Of a DNA stretch of 64,000 nucleotides, positions 17,784 through 25,186 are shown piece after piece (positions within the stretch are counted from its first letter, which is position 1; every line of letters starts with the position of its first letter). This DNA is from Dyadobacter luteus. GTDB lineage: Bacteria; Bacteroidota; Bacteroidia; Cytophagales; Spirosomataceae. A model generated the notes under the pieces. The model ran no database searches and was not told the origin of the DNA. It saw nothing but the letters and a program-made list of their open reading frames with translations. Both the position numbers and the translations under genes were made by a program. The stretch is taken from NCBI RefSeq assembly GCF_003383615.1, contig NZ_QNUL01000008.1:1-64000 (forward strand). Reading direction: 5' to 3'.

Positions 17784-18896
17784 TTATTTACTCTTCGCAG
17801 CAAGTTTGACAATATCCTCTTTACTCCCTTTCCAGAATGCGATTTTCTGTCTGTTCCAGGTATAGGTTACAGCCACAGAATCACCCCAACTTACGATGGC
17901 AGGATAAGAAAACTCATCTTCCTTTTTGCCTTTGTCAAGATCAAACTCGTCTGTCCAGGTTTTTCCATTGTCATGGGAAAGTGTCAGGGATAACGGTGAA
18001 CGGGAGCCCCAGTTTTCCTTATCAGGATTATATGTCAAAGCAATGGTTCCGTCTCCAAGTTTAGCGGCGTCTATGCCACTGTTAGGATTAGGAAGGCTTG
18101 TTTTTTTGATTTGAGACCATGTCTTTCCATTATCGAAGGAATCACTCCTGCCAATAACACCTCCTGTTGTACGCACCAGCATATGTACTGTACCCGGCTT
18201 AGATTCCCATAATGTAGGCTGAATAGCACCTTTTCCTTTGATCTCCGTTGTGTCAATTTTAAAATACGGACTGGCTGTCCAAGTTTTGCCCTTGTCTTCG
18301 CTTCTATCCACAAACACTTCCCAGCGGCCTACTTCATTGGATGCACCAGCCAGCCAGGTACCGTCAGCCAGTTCTATCAATTTATCCTTTACAGGACCAC
18401 GTCCGCCTTTATCACCTTTTACCAGTTCGTGTGCCACCGACCAGGTATCACCGCCATCTTCGGACGTCTGTACCCAGGTTTCCCAATGAGAGATTTCTTT
18501 ACCTACCTTAAAATAAAGAATTACCTTTCCATCTGCAGTTTTTTGCAATACCGGATTCCAGTGGGCATCTTCACGAATCTTCGCTATTTCCTTTGGTGCG
18601 CTCCAGTTGCCTGGCTGCCCTTTCGAAAGCCATATACCCACATCAGGATTTTTTTCTTCTGTACCTCCAAACCATGCTATCAGAAACTGACCATCATCCA
18701 ATCGTACCAAGGTAGAAGCATGGCACTGGGCAAATGGCCTGTCGTCTCCGAAAACAAAGCTTTTTTCAACTTTTAATGAATCAGCTGATTCCTCTGCGGC
18801 AGATTGTTTTGAGTTTGAATTACATGATAAACCGGCCGCTACAAGCAATGATAAAGCTACATACCGGCCAGATTTAAAAACAGATAAATTCATCAT
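17784..18896 (-). CDS. Sialidase-fold (BNR repeat) glycoside hydrolase lipoprotein
   Basis: This is a 370-residue six-bladed propeller protein with a lipoprotein signal ending at Cys25 (AAGLSC). Four Asp-box (SxDxGxxW) motifs are visible: SEDGGDTW, SEDKGKTW, SFDNGKTW and SHDNGKTW. The N-terminal CHASTLVRLDDGQFLIAWFGG fits the BNR_2 neuraminidase-like family. True sialidase activity is doubtful because RG-I contains no sialic acid. Proteins of this fold in pectin loci may act on other side-chain sugars, but the specificity is not known from sequence. It is transcribed away from the regulator gene and is separated from gpsA by 54 bp. Confidence 0.8.
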   Translation of the reverse strand: MMNLSVFKSGRYVALSLLVAAGLSCNSNSKQSAAEESADSLKVEKSFVFGDDRPFAQCHASTLVRLDDGQFLIAWFGGTEEKNPDVGIWLSKGQPGNWSAPKEIAKIREDAHWNPVLQKTADGKVILYFKVGKEISHWETWVQTSEDGGDTWSVAHELVKGDKGGRGPVKDKLIELADGTWLAGASNEVGRWEVFVDRSEDKGKTWTASPYFKIDTTEIKGKGAIQPTLWESKPGTVHMLVRTTGGVIGRSDSFDNGKTWSQIKKTSLPNPNSGIDAAKLGDGTIALTYNPDKENWGSRSPLSLTLSHDNGKTWTDEFDLDKGKKEDEFSYPAIVSWGDSVAVTYTWNRQKIAFWKGSKEDIVKLAAKSK

Positions 18897-18950
18897 GAAT
18901 GTGGGTTTGGATTAAAATACCCAATACGATCCGGTAACGTTAAAAGGCTA

Positions 18951-19958
18951 CTATTTAAGATTTTTTTTCAATTCCTCCATAACACCCGCCGGAGCCTGTT
19001 CGTCGTAGAGAATACTATATACGGCAGTAGTGATCGGAATATTTACATGAAATGATTTATTCATCTCCATAATACTTCGCGTTGCATAATAGCCCTCTGC
19101 AATCATTTTCATCTCCAATTGCGCCGCCTTTACACTGTATCCGCGGCCAATCATATTCCCAAACAATCGGTTCCGGCTGAACTGAGAATAAGAAGTAACC
19201 AGTAAGTCGCCAAGATAGGCAGAAGAACTAATTTCCCTTTCCCGTGGATCAAGCGCAGTCACAAACCTTCCGATTTCCTGCATGGCATTGGAAACCAATA
19301 CTGCCTGAAAATTATCCCCGTAACCAAGCCCGTGTGTAATTCCGCAGGCCAGTGCCACAATGTTTTTCATCACAGCCGCATATTCTACTCCATAAAGATC
19401 TTCCAGCGGATTGGCGGTAACAAAACGACAGGTCATCAGTTTGGCAAATTCTGCAGCAGTAGTATTACCGGTAGAAGCGATGGTTAAGTATGACTGTTTT
19501 TCTAGTGCTACTTCTTCTGCATGGCAAGGGCCGGCAATTACGCAGGTTTCGTTGAGAGGTACTTTGAATTGCTCGGCAACCCAGTCGGTCACCAGTATAT
19601 TCTGATCCGGGATCATACCCTTGATGGCAGATACCACGCGTTTTCCCTTAAAGTGTTTTTCTGTAAGTCCTTGTAGTGATTCCTGCACAAATGCCGCGGG
19701 AACCGCCAGAATGATATAATCGGCTCCTTTTACCGCATCGGTTGTCTTCTCAAAAACCTTAATTTTTTTTGGAGACAAATGTACATCACTCAGATAACTG
19801 GGATTGTGATGAAACTTACGGATATGGTTGATATCGTCCTGATTACGCAGCCACCACCGAATCTGTACATTGGGTTGTTCGGAGAGAATTTTGATCAATG
19901 CCGTTGCCCAGCTTCCCCCACCAATTACCGCGATTTTAATATTATTCAAAAAACTCAT
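18951..19958 (-). CDS. gpsA: NAD(P)H-dependent glycerol-3-phosphate dehydrogenase
   Basis: This 335-residue cytosolic enzyme reduces dihydroxyacetone phosphate to sn-glycerol-3-phosphate for phospholipid synthesis. The N-terminal dinucleotide fold has IAVIGGGSWATALIK (residues 9-23). Further family motifs are AVPAAFVQESL, SAIKGM, VIAGPCHAEEV, GVEYAAVMKNIVALACGI with the catalytic Lys, and LGDLLVTSYSQFSRNRLFGNMIGRG. The length is normal. It stands between the PUL and the Crp/Fnr regulator gene and does not appear to be part of either. Confidence 0.96.
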   Translation of the reverse strand: MSFLNNIKIAVIGGGSWATALIKILSEQPNVQIRWWLRNQDDINHIRKFHHNPSYLSDVHLSPKKIKVFEKTTDAVKGADYIILAVPAAFVQESLQGLTEKHFKGKRVVSAIKGMIPDQNILVTDWVAEQFKVPLNETCVIAGPCHAEEVALEKQSYLTIASTGNTTAAEFAKLMTCRFVTANPLEDLYGVEYAAVMKNIVALACGITHGLGYGDNFQAVLVSNAMQEIGRFVTALDPREREISSSAYLGDLLVTSYSQFSRNRLFGNMIGRGYSVKAAQLEMKMIAEGYYATRSIMEMNKSFHVNIPITTAVYSILYDEQAPAGVMEELKKNLK

Positions 19959-20027
19959 TGTCTCAGTTGGTCTGTTACTTTTCCTTTCCCGGAAATTAAG
20001 GTAAAAAGGAAACTACAAATAAACTGC

Positions 20028-20633
20028 TTAATGTTGAATTTTATCAAAACTGGCCGTTTTTAAACATCTGCTGAATGTTGCAGACGTAGTGCCCAGGTAG
20101 GTAGCAATGTAATGATCAGGCACTCTCCGAAAAAGAGAATAAGGCTGATTGATATAGTATTCAATTCTTTTTTCCACTGATAAATACTTGAAAAGCCGCA
20201 CCCGTTCGCTAAAACTGACAAGACGCTGTTCCAGCAACTGGATAATCAATTGGGCGATGAGTATATCTTCCTGCGCCATTTTACGGTATCCTTCGTACGA
20301 GATCGAATACACCATGGTATCTTCCAGGGTTTCCATTACCTCATCCGATTCCTGCTGAGAAAAGAAACTTTCAGCTACGCAGGCGATTTCCCCTTCGGCA
20401 ATCAATCTTGATGTAATATCCTCCGAGCCTTTCAGGTAATAGGATCTGATCACACCGGATTTGATAAAGTAGATGGCATTGTTTACCTGACCAATATCCA
20501 CAAGCACTCTCCCCTTTCGTAAAAATGTGGGTGTAAATAGTTGTGTAAAATGTTCTTTCAAACCTTCGAAACGAGGCGTATCAATCGCTTCAAGTAATTG
20601 GTGCAGCGGTAACTTTTCTTTTTTCATAGTCAT
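20028..20633 (-). CDS. Crp/Fnr family transcriptional regulator
   Basis: This is a 201-residue regulator with an N-terminal cyclic-nucleotide-binding-type beta-roll (LFTPTFLRKGRVLVDIGQVNNAIYFIKSGVIRSYY) and a C-terminal winged helix (DHYIATYLGTTSATFSRCLK). It lacks the Cys cluster of Fnr. As in many Bacteroidota members, the phosphate-binding cassette is degenerate, so cAMP binding is unlikely from the sequence. An alternative ATG lies two codons downstream. It is divergent from the outer-membrane protein pair. Two Crp/Fnr-format palindromes lie in the 183-bp intergenic region, 59-96 bp from its start, so autoregulation and control of the divergent genes are plausible. Confidence 0.88.
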   Translation of the reverse strand: MTMKKEKLPLHQLLEAIDTPRFEGLKEHFTQLFTPTFLRKGRVLVDIGQVNNAIYFIKSGVIRSYYLKGSEDITSRLIAEGEIACVAESFFSQQESDEVMETLEDTMVYSISYEGYRKMAQEDILIAQLIIQLLEQRLVSFSERVRLFKYLSVEKRIEYYINQPYSLFRRVPDHYIATYLGTTSATFSRCLKTASFDKIQH

Positions 20634-20691
20634 TCAAATGTTCAGGTTTAAATAACTAATTGAACAAAGCAGATTTAAAATGAGCCAAAAT

Positions 20692-20729
20692 CTTGTCGTA
20701 CGACAAGTCGAATTGTTGTCGGAGGACAA
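20692..20729. promoter_or_regulatory. Two Crp/Fnr-format palindromic sites
   Basis: TTGTC-N4-GACAA occurs twice, at 20693-20706 (embedded in the perfect 16-bp palindrome CTTGTCGTACGACAAG at 20692-20707) and at 20716-20729, with centres 23 bp apart. The spacing and half-site layout match Crp/Fnr operators (compare TTGAT-N4-ATCAA). They sit in the divergent region between the Crp/Fnr gene and the outer-membrane protein pair. Binding by the adjacent regulator is inferred. Confidence 0.65.
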
Positions 20730-20816
20730 GATATAAATATTACAAGAACAATTTACTTTGTTTCGGGAATTCTATTTACAAATTCTCATTACTCATCTCA
20801 ATGAAAAATAATTGTC

Positions 20817-21377
20817 ATGAAAAAGCGCTTACTGCTAATCTGCTATTTTATAGCCATTTCAACCTGTAGCTACGCACAAACTCCTGAAGCAGTTCATGAG
20901 ATACAAGTCGGATATAGCCCGTTAGCCCGACCACTTTTCTACTCCGACATCACCAGTTTGGTATCAAAGTCGTTTCGCGAGGATTTTCATTTTTCCAATT
21001 CTTATCAAATTTCATATCGATACAAAACGCCACGCAAATTGACCCTGGGGTTTTCAGCATCTTTATTGAATGGACAATTATCTAAAAATCAGAATATTGA
21101 ATTACATCACTCAAGTATTGTAACTGCCTTTGAACCTAGATTCAGTTATTTAAAAAAACCAGCATTTGAGCTTTATTTCTTTGCTGGCGCAGGTATCATT
21201 TTCCATAAAAACAGAACGATCATGAATGGTGAATCCGTTGCCTCGCAGCTTTACACCGATCCAACAACTCAACTTACCCCAATAGGCATACGGGCGGGCA
21301 AAAAGATAGCGGCATTTGTGGAAATCGGTTATGGATATAAAGGAATCGCCAATTTGGGACTCAGTTCAAGGTTTTGA
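20817..21377 (+). CDS. Putative outer membrane beta-barrel protein, paralogue 1
   Basis: This is a 186-residue protein of unknown function with a Sec signal (MKKRLLLICYFIAISTCSYAQ). The rest alternates polar and aromatic/hydrophobic residues (YQISYRYKTPRKLTLGFSASL, FELYFFAGAGIIF, AAFVEIGYGYKG) and ends in Phe, as expected for an eight-stranded outer-membrane barrel assembled by BamA. It is clearly paralogous to the next gene: EIQVGYSPLARP corresponds to ELQVSFGPLARN, and both end GYGYKGI-N-GLSSRF. The pair is divergent from the Crp/Fnr gene and may be controlled by it. Confidence 0.72.
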   Translation: MKKRLLLICYFIAISTCSYAQTPEAVHEIQVGYSPLARPLFYSDITSLVSKSFREDFHFSNSYQISYRYKTPRKLTLGFSASLLNGQLSKNQNIELHHSSIVTAFEPRFSYLKKPAFELYFFAGAGIIFHKNRTIMNGESVASQLYTDPTTQLTPIGIRAGKKIAAFVEIGYGYKGIANLGLSSRF

Positions 21378-21454
21378 CAGTACGAATACAATCGCAATTT
21401 CAGACTAACCTCAGAAGAAGTACGGATTATATAACGTCAAACATCAGGGAAATT

Positions 21455-22036
21455 ATGAAATCGAAACGCTTAACTACAGTAATAGCATATCTGTTTTTTT
21501 CCGCCAGTACATTTTCTCAAACTCCGGACAGGGAAGAATTACAGGTTAGCTTTGGCCCATTAGCCAGAAACCAGATTGCAGGAGACATCCTGCTTAACAT
21601 GGGCCGGGCACTGTTGCGCGAACCAATCAGAAAAGTTGCCTTTTCGAAAAAGGTATCGGCTACTTACAGATACCAGACTAATAAAAAACTGGCAGTGAGT
21701 GTAAATGCTGGTCTGGGATGGGGAGATGCCAATAAAAAATATCTGTTTGCAGAGCGATTCAATTATCGTCATAAAAGTTACATGATGAGTTTTGAAGCTA
21801 AATTCAACTACGTTTCAAAACCTAACATTGAACTCTATTATTTTGCTGGCGGAGGTGGCATACTTGTTCGCGAAAGAAGGCTGGATCTTGCAACAAATCA
21901 ATACGAAACATTTATGTATCCAACATTCCAGATAACCCCGTTTGGTGTGAGAGCGGGAAAACAAACCGGCATATTTGCAGAAATTGGCTATGGATACAAA
22001 GGAATTATCAATATGGGATTGAGCTCCCGATTCTAA
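21455..22036 (+). CDS. Putative outer membrane beta-barrel protein, paralogue 2
   Basis: This is the second member of the tandem pair, 194 residues from the ATG at 21455. The frame is open upstream to 21374, but the extra stretch starts with TTG, overlaps the end of paralogue 1 and precedes the signal peptide (MKSKRLTTVIAYLFFSASTFSQ). The barrel-like pattern and C-terminal Phe match the first copy, with shared blocks GPLAR, RYQTNKKLAVSVNAGLGWG, IELYYFAGGGGI and the terminal GYGYKGIINMGLSSRF. Divergence is high outside these blocks, so the duplication is old. Function is unknown. Confidence 0.72.
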   Translation: MKSKRLTTVIAYLFFSASTFSQTPDREELQVSFGPLARNQIAGDILLNMGRALLREPIRKVAFSKKVSATYRYQTNKKLAVSVNAGLGWGDANKKYLFAERFNYRHKSYMMSFEAKFNYVSKPNIELYYFAGGGGILVRERRLDLATNQYETFMYPTFQITPFGVRAGKQTGIFAEIGYGYKGIINMGLSSRF

Positions 22037-22057
22037 GCATTTCGACAGTTAAATAAA

Positions 22058-22091
22058 AAATCCTTGCAGCAAAGCCGCAAGGATTTCTCTT
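22058..22091. terminator. Terminator between the barrel pair and the efflux genes
   Basis: A perfect 10-bp stem AAATCCTTGC (22058-22067) with GCAAGGATTT (22077-22086) is preceded by an A-rich run and followed by CTCTTTT. It lies between convergent genes and can serve both. Confidence 0.75.
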
Positions 22092-22133
22092 TTAACCTAA
22101 ACTAAATCGAACTTATTACAGTTTTACAACGTA

Positions 22134-23525
22134 TCAGTTAGACTTTTCATTTGATTTTTTTTCGTCTTTTTTCACTTCTTCTTTCTTTTTCTCTACAAGG
22201 TCACCGGCATTCAGATTTTTAGACACAACAATATATGGTCCGGATATGATCTGATCCCCTTCTTTCACTCCTGAAACGATCTCAATATTCTCAAAATCAC
22301 TGATGCCTGTTTTTACTTCACGCATTTCAGCTTTTCCTTTTACATCAACAAACACCACCTCTTTCACAACAACCGGAGCTTTGCTTTTTTTGCTATCGTC
22401 TGCACCTTCTTCAACAGGAGCGGCCGGCGTATTATTTCTTGTTGTTACAGCTGCAATGGGGACAGAAACCACTCCGTTTTTACGTTCTGTAATAATCTCG
22501 ACCGAAGCAGTCATCCCCGGTTTGAAAGGATAAGATTTTTTGGCACGTGTACCCATCAGATCACTGAAAGATTCGTTCAGAATTTTCACCTTCACCTGAA
22601 ATTCAGTTACAGCGTCTGCAGAAACACTCGCTGTGGCAGTACTTGAAGCCAAACCAGCGGCAGTATTCGCAATTTCTTTCACGATACCTTTGAACTTGCG
22701 ACCTGATGCATTGTATGCATCTACATCAATCTCTGCCGTATCACCGATTGAAACGCGAACAATATCATTTTCATTTACATTGACACGAACTTCCATATTA
22801 CTCAGGTTAGCAATACGCATCATTTCCGTACCGGCCATTTGAGATGTACCCACTACGCGCTCTCCCACTTCCACATTCAGCAACGAGATAATCCCGCTTA
22901 CCGGCGCAAAAATGGTGGTTTTACGAAGGTTCTCAGCAGCATCTCTCATCCCTGCTTCCGCATTTTTAATGTTAAACAACGCTGCCGAAACGTTCGATTT
23001 CGCTGATGCGACATCCTGTTGCGCTACCGCATAATTGGACTCAAAGGTTTCAAAATCGGAAGCCGAAATTACCTTGTCGTTATACAGTTTTTTATTTCTG
23101 TCAAAATTTGCCTTTGCCTGAATTAACCGCGATTCGGCCTGCAACACCATGGCTTTGGTTTGTTCGTAATTCGCTTTACTGGAATTTACTGATGCCTGGG
23201 CACGCGCCATCAGCGACTCATAATTATCCGGTCTGATCTTCAATAGCAATTGTCCTTTCACAACCGAGTCCCCTTCTGCTACATTAAGGCTTATGATTTC
23301 ACCCGATACATCCGGGCTCAACTTTACCTCTACCTCCGGCTGTACTTTTCCTGAGGCAGTGACGCGTTCAATGATGTCATTGCGTTTCACTGTGGTGTAT
23401 TCCACTTCGGTCTTTTTCGGCTGACCGATCAACCCTGCCTGTTTGGCACCGAATAGTCCAACTACCAACACCAGCAGAACACCTCCGGTAATCCACCATA
23501 TTTTATTTGAAGATTTACGCGCCAT
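22134..23525 (-). CDS. Efflux pump periplasmic adaptor subunit (HlyD/MacA-like)
   Basis: This 463-residue membrane-fusion protein links an inner-membrane transporter to TolC. The N-terminus has a membrane anchor (IWWITGGVLLVLVVGLFG, about 8-25). A lipoyl half (VKLSPDVSGEIISLNVAEGDSVVKGQLLLKI) and a long helical hairpin (about 108-205, Ala/Gln/Glu-rich) follow, then the second lipoyl half (TIFAPVSGIISLLNVEVGERVVG), a beta-barrel and a membrane-proximal domain. The tail is Lys/Glu-rich (VEKKKEEVKKDEKKS). The layout is closest to MacA. It follows the TolC gene by 62 bp in a probable operon, but no ABC or RND permease lies in the window. Confidence 0.9.
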   Translation of the reverse strand: MARKSSNKIWWITGGVLLVLVVGLFGAKQAGLIGQPKKTEVEYTTVKRNDIIERVTASGKVQPEVEVKLSPDVSGEIISLNVAEGDSVVKGQLLLKIRPDNYESLMARAQASVNSSKANYEQTKAMVLQAESRLIQAKANFDRNKKLYNDKVISASDFETFESNYAVAQQDVASAKSNVSAALFNIKNAEAGMRDAAENLRKTTIFAPVSGIISLLNVEVGERVVGTSQMAGTEMMRIANLSNMEVRVNVNENDIVRVSIGDTAEIDVDAYNASGRKFKGIVKEIANTAAGLASSTATASVSADAVTEFQVKVKILNESFSDLMGTRAKKSYPFKPGMTASVEIITERKNGVVSVPIAAVTTRNNTPAAPVEEGADDSKKSKAPVVVKEVVFVDVKGKAEMREVKTGISDFENIEIVSGVKEGDQIISGPYIVVSKNLNAGDLVEKKKEEVKKDEKKSNEKSN

Positions 23526-23587
23526 ATTGTTATTCGTTTGCAGATTAATATTGTAAAGGGTACTCGTTAGTAATATTGGATAGTAGC

Positions 23588-25081
23588 TTAAAAATCAGAT
23601 AACGGGCGATTCATATAGAAATCCAGAATTTTTGTTCTGAAAACATAGTCGTACCTGGTCTGAATGAGGTTGGCATTGGCTCTGTCCAGATTGGCTTTTG
23701 CGATATTGTATTCTACTGAATTGATCGCGCCCACATCAAACCGAACCTGTGCTACACGGAAACTCTCAGCCAATGCCTGTACCTGATTAGCCGTTGCGGA
23801 GTAACGTTTTGCTGAGTTATTCATGTCAATATAAGCCTGTTCCACATTTTTGCGAATTGACAACTGCACCTGCTGAGACTGATACTCGGCATTCTTCTGC
23901 TGCAATTTTGCATTCGCCACATTATATCGCACCTGAAACTGGCTGAAGATCGGAATACGTAAGCTCAAACTGATGGCTGAGTTTCTGTTACCATCCAGCT
24001 GATTGAAATAACCGAAATCCTGGAGACGCCCGTTAGGCGTTGTTACACGCTGAATGACTGGAACTGTAATACCCTGATAAGAAACAAAATTGGTAGTAGA
24101 AGGAACGTCTACTGTGGTACTTCCAGTCCCATCTGCAACAAAACGTTGCCTTGGAGCTACACTGGAATAGTTGGTACCCATACCCGCATTTAAACTTAAA
24201 GAAGGTAATGCTACACCCTTGGCAATATCAATATTCTGTCTTGCTGCCTCTACTCTCAATTGAGCAGCCTTCATTTGTGGAAGATTTCCTAAGGCTACGT
24301 CGTATATTTCCTGAATAGTAGCGTCATAGGGTTGCAAAGCAGGATCGCCTACCGGGATCTTCACAAGGAAAATCGGCTCGCTCCCCGGCATATTCATCAG
24401 CTGTTTCAGATTCAATTTGGCAGTTTCCAGATTGTTCTGTGCGTTCACAAGGCTTAGCTCATCGTTAGCCAGCTGTGATTTCAGATCCAAAAGATTGCTT
24501 TCTGCAAGTGTTCCTGCATCTACGAGCTTTCCTGTACGTTCCACCTGAAGAACCGAGGCATCCACCTGTCGTTGTGCTACTTCAATCAATTCCTGATTGG
24601 TAATTGCCTGCAGGTAAGAAAGAGCCACATTCAGCATCAGATCATTACGGGATGCATCCAGATCTTTCTGACTTGCCTTAAGATTCGTTGCGTTTCTCTT
24701 GATAGAATTATGCAGCTGCATACCATTAAATAGTGCTAATGATGCACCCAACTGATAATTCGTTGAGTTTACGCTTTGCTGTACATAAGTATTGGTAAAA
24801 GGGTCAATGTTACGACCGGAACTAAATCCCTGCCCCGCACTGAAACTCAGACTTGGCCAACGCTGCCAGCGCGACTGATTCAGAATATTTTCGTTTGAGG
24901 AAACCTGTAGCTCAGTGATCTTTACTTCCGGGTTGGTTTCAAGTGCTATACGAATGCAATCTTCCAGAGAATACGTATTGGGTGCCTGCTGAACTTTTGT
25001 CTGTGCCGAAACAGATTGAAACGAGGTAAATCCTGCAATTATCAGCGCAATAAGTACGGATTTTCGTAACGATTTAGTCAT
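23588..25081 (-). CDS. TolC family outer membrane efflux protein
   Basis: This is the trimeric outer-membrane exit duct, 497 residues from the ATG at 25081, which gives a proper signal peptide (MTKSLRKSVLIALIIAGFTSFQSVSAQ). The frame runs upstream to 25156, but that part would cover the palindrome and the upstream terminator. Two OEP repeats are visible: YSLEDCIRIALETNPEVKI with NYQLGASLALFNGMQL, and TIQEIYDVALGNLPQMKAAQ with SLSLRIPIFSQFQVRYNV, each followed by long Gln/Asn/Ala-rich coiled-coil helices. A Thr/Val-rich insert (about residues 310-360) interrupts the second repeat. It is first in an operon with the MacA-like adaptor. Confidence 0.9.
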   Translation of the reverse strand: MTKSLRKSVLIALIIAGFTSFQSVSAQTKVQQAPNTYSLEDCIRIALETNPEVKITELQVSSNENILNQSRWQRWPSLSFSAGQGFSSGRNIDPFTNTYVQQSVNSTNYQLGASLALFNGMQLHNSIKRNATNLKASQKDLDASRNDLMLNVALSYLQAITNQELIEVAQRQVDASVLQVERTGKLVDAGTLAESNLLDLKSQLANDELSLVNAQNNLETAKLNLKQLMNMPGSEPIFLVKIPVGDPALQPYDATIQEIYDVALGNLPQMKAAQLRVEAARQNIDIAKGVALPSLSLNAGMGTNYSSVAPRQRFVADGTGSTTVDVPSTTNFVSYQGITVPVIQRVTTPNGRLQDFGYFNQLDGNRNSAISLSLRIPIFSQFQVRYNVANAKLQQKNAEYQSQQVQLSIRKNVEQAYIDMNNSAKRYSATANQVQALAESFRVAQVRFDVGAINSVEYNIAKANLDRANANLIQTRYDYVFRTKILDFYMNRPLSDF

Positions 25082-25104
25082 GCTTATATAAGTTTGATAA
25101 TCAA

Positions 25105-25121
25105 TATTACACGTTGTAATA
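25105..25121. promoter_or_regulatory. Palindrome upstream of tolC-like gene
   Basis: TATTACA-CGT-TGTAATA is a perfect 7-bp inverted repeat with a 3-bp spacer, 23 bp upstream of the chosen TolC start. Its size and position suit an operator for a dimeric repressor of the efflux operon. The cognate regulator cannot be named; the half-site differs from the operator at 691-704. Confidence 0.45.
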
Positions 25122-25153
25122 AAAAACAACCATCCATTTTGTACGGACGGTTG
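25121..25153 (-). terminator. Terminator after the SpmAB gene
   Basis: Nine-bp arms (25127-25135 and 25145-25153) pair with one G-U on the minus strand, and a run of six T plus ATT follows on that strand. It lies 34 bp downstream of the SpmAB stop. Confidence 0.8.
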
Positions 25154-25186
25154 CATATCTGGGTAAAGGGCGATATGTACGTTTTA

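Noticed and set aside
17784..18896. True neuraminidase
   Set aside because: Asp boxes show only the fold. The locus is for pectin, and no sialic-acid catabolism gene is present.
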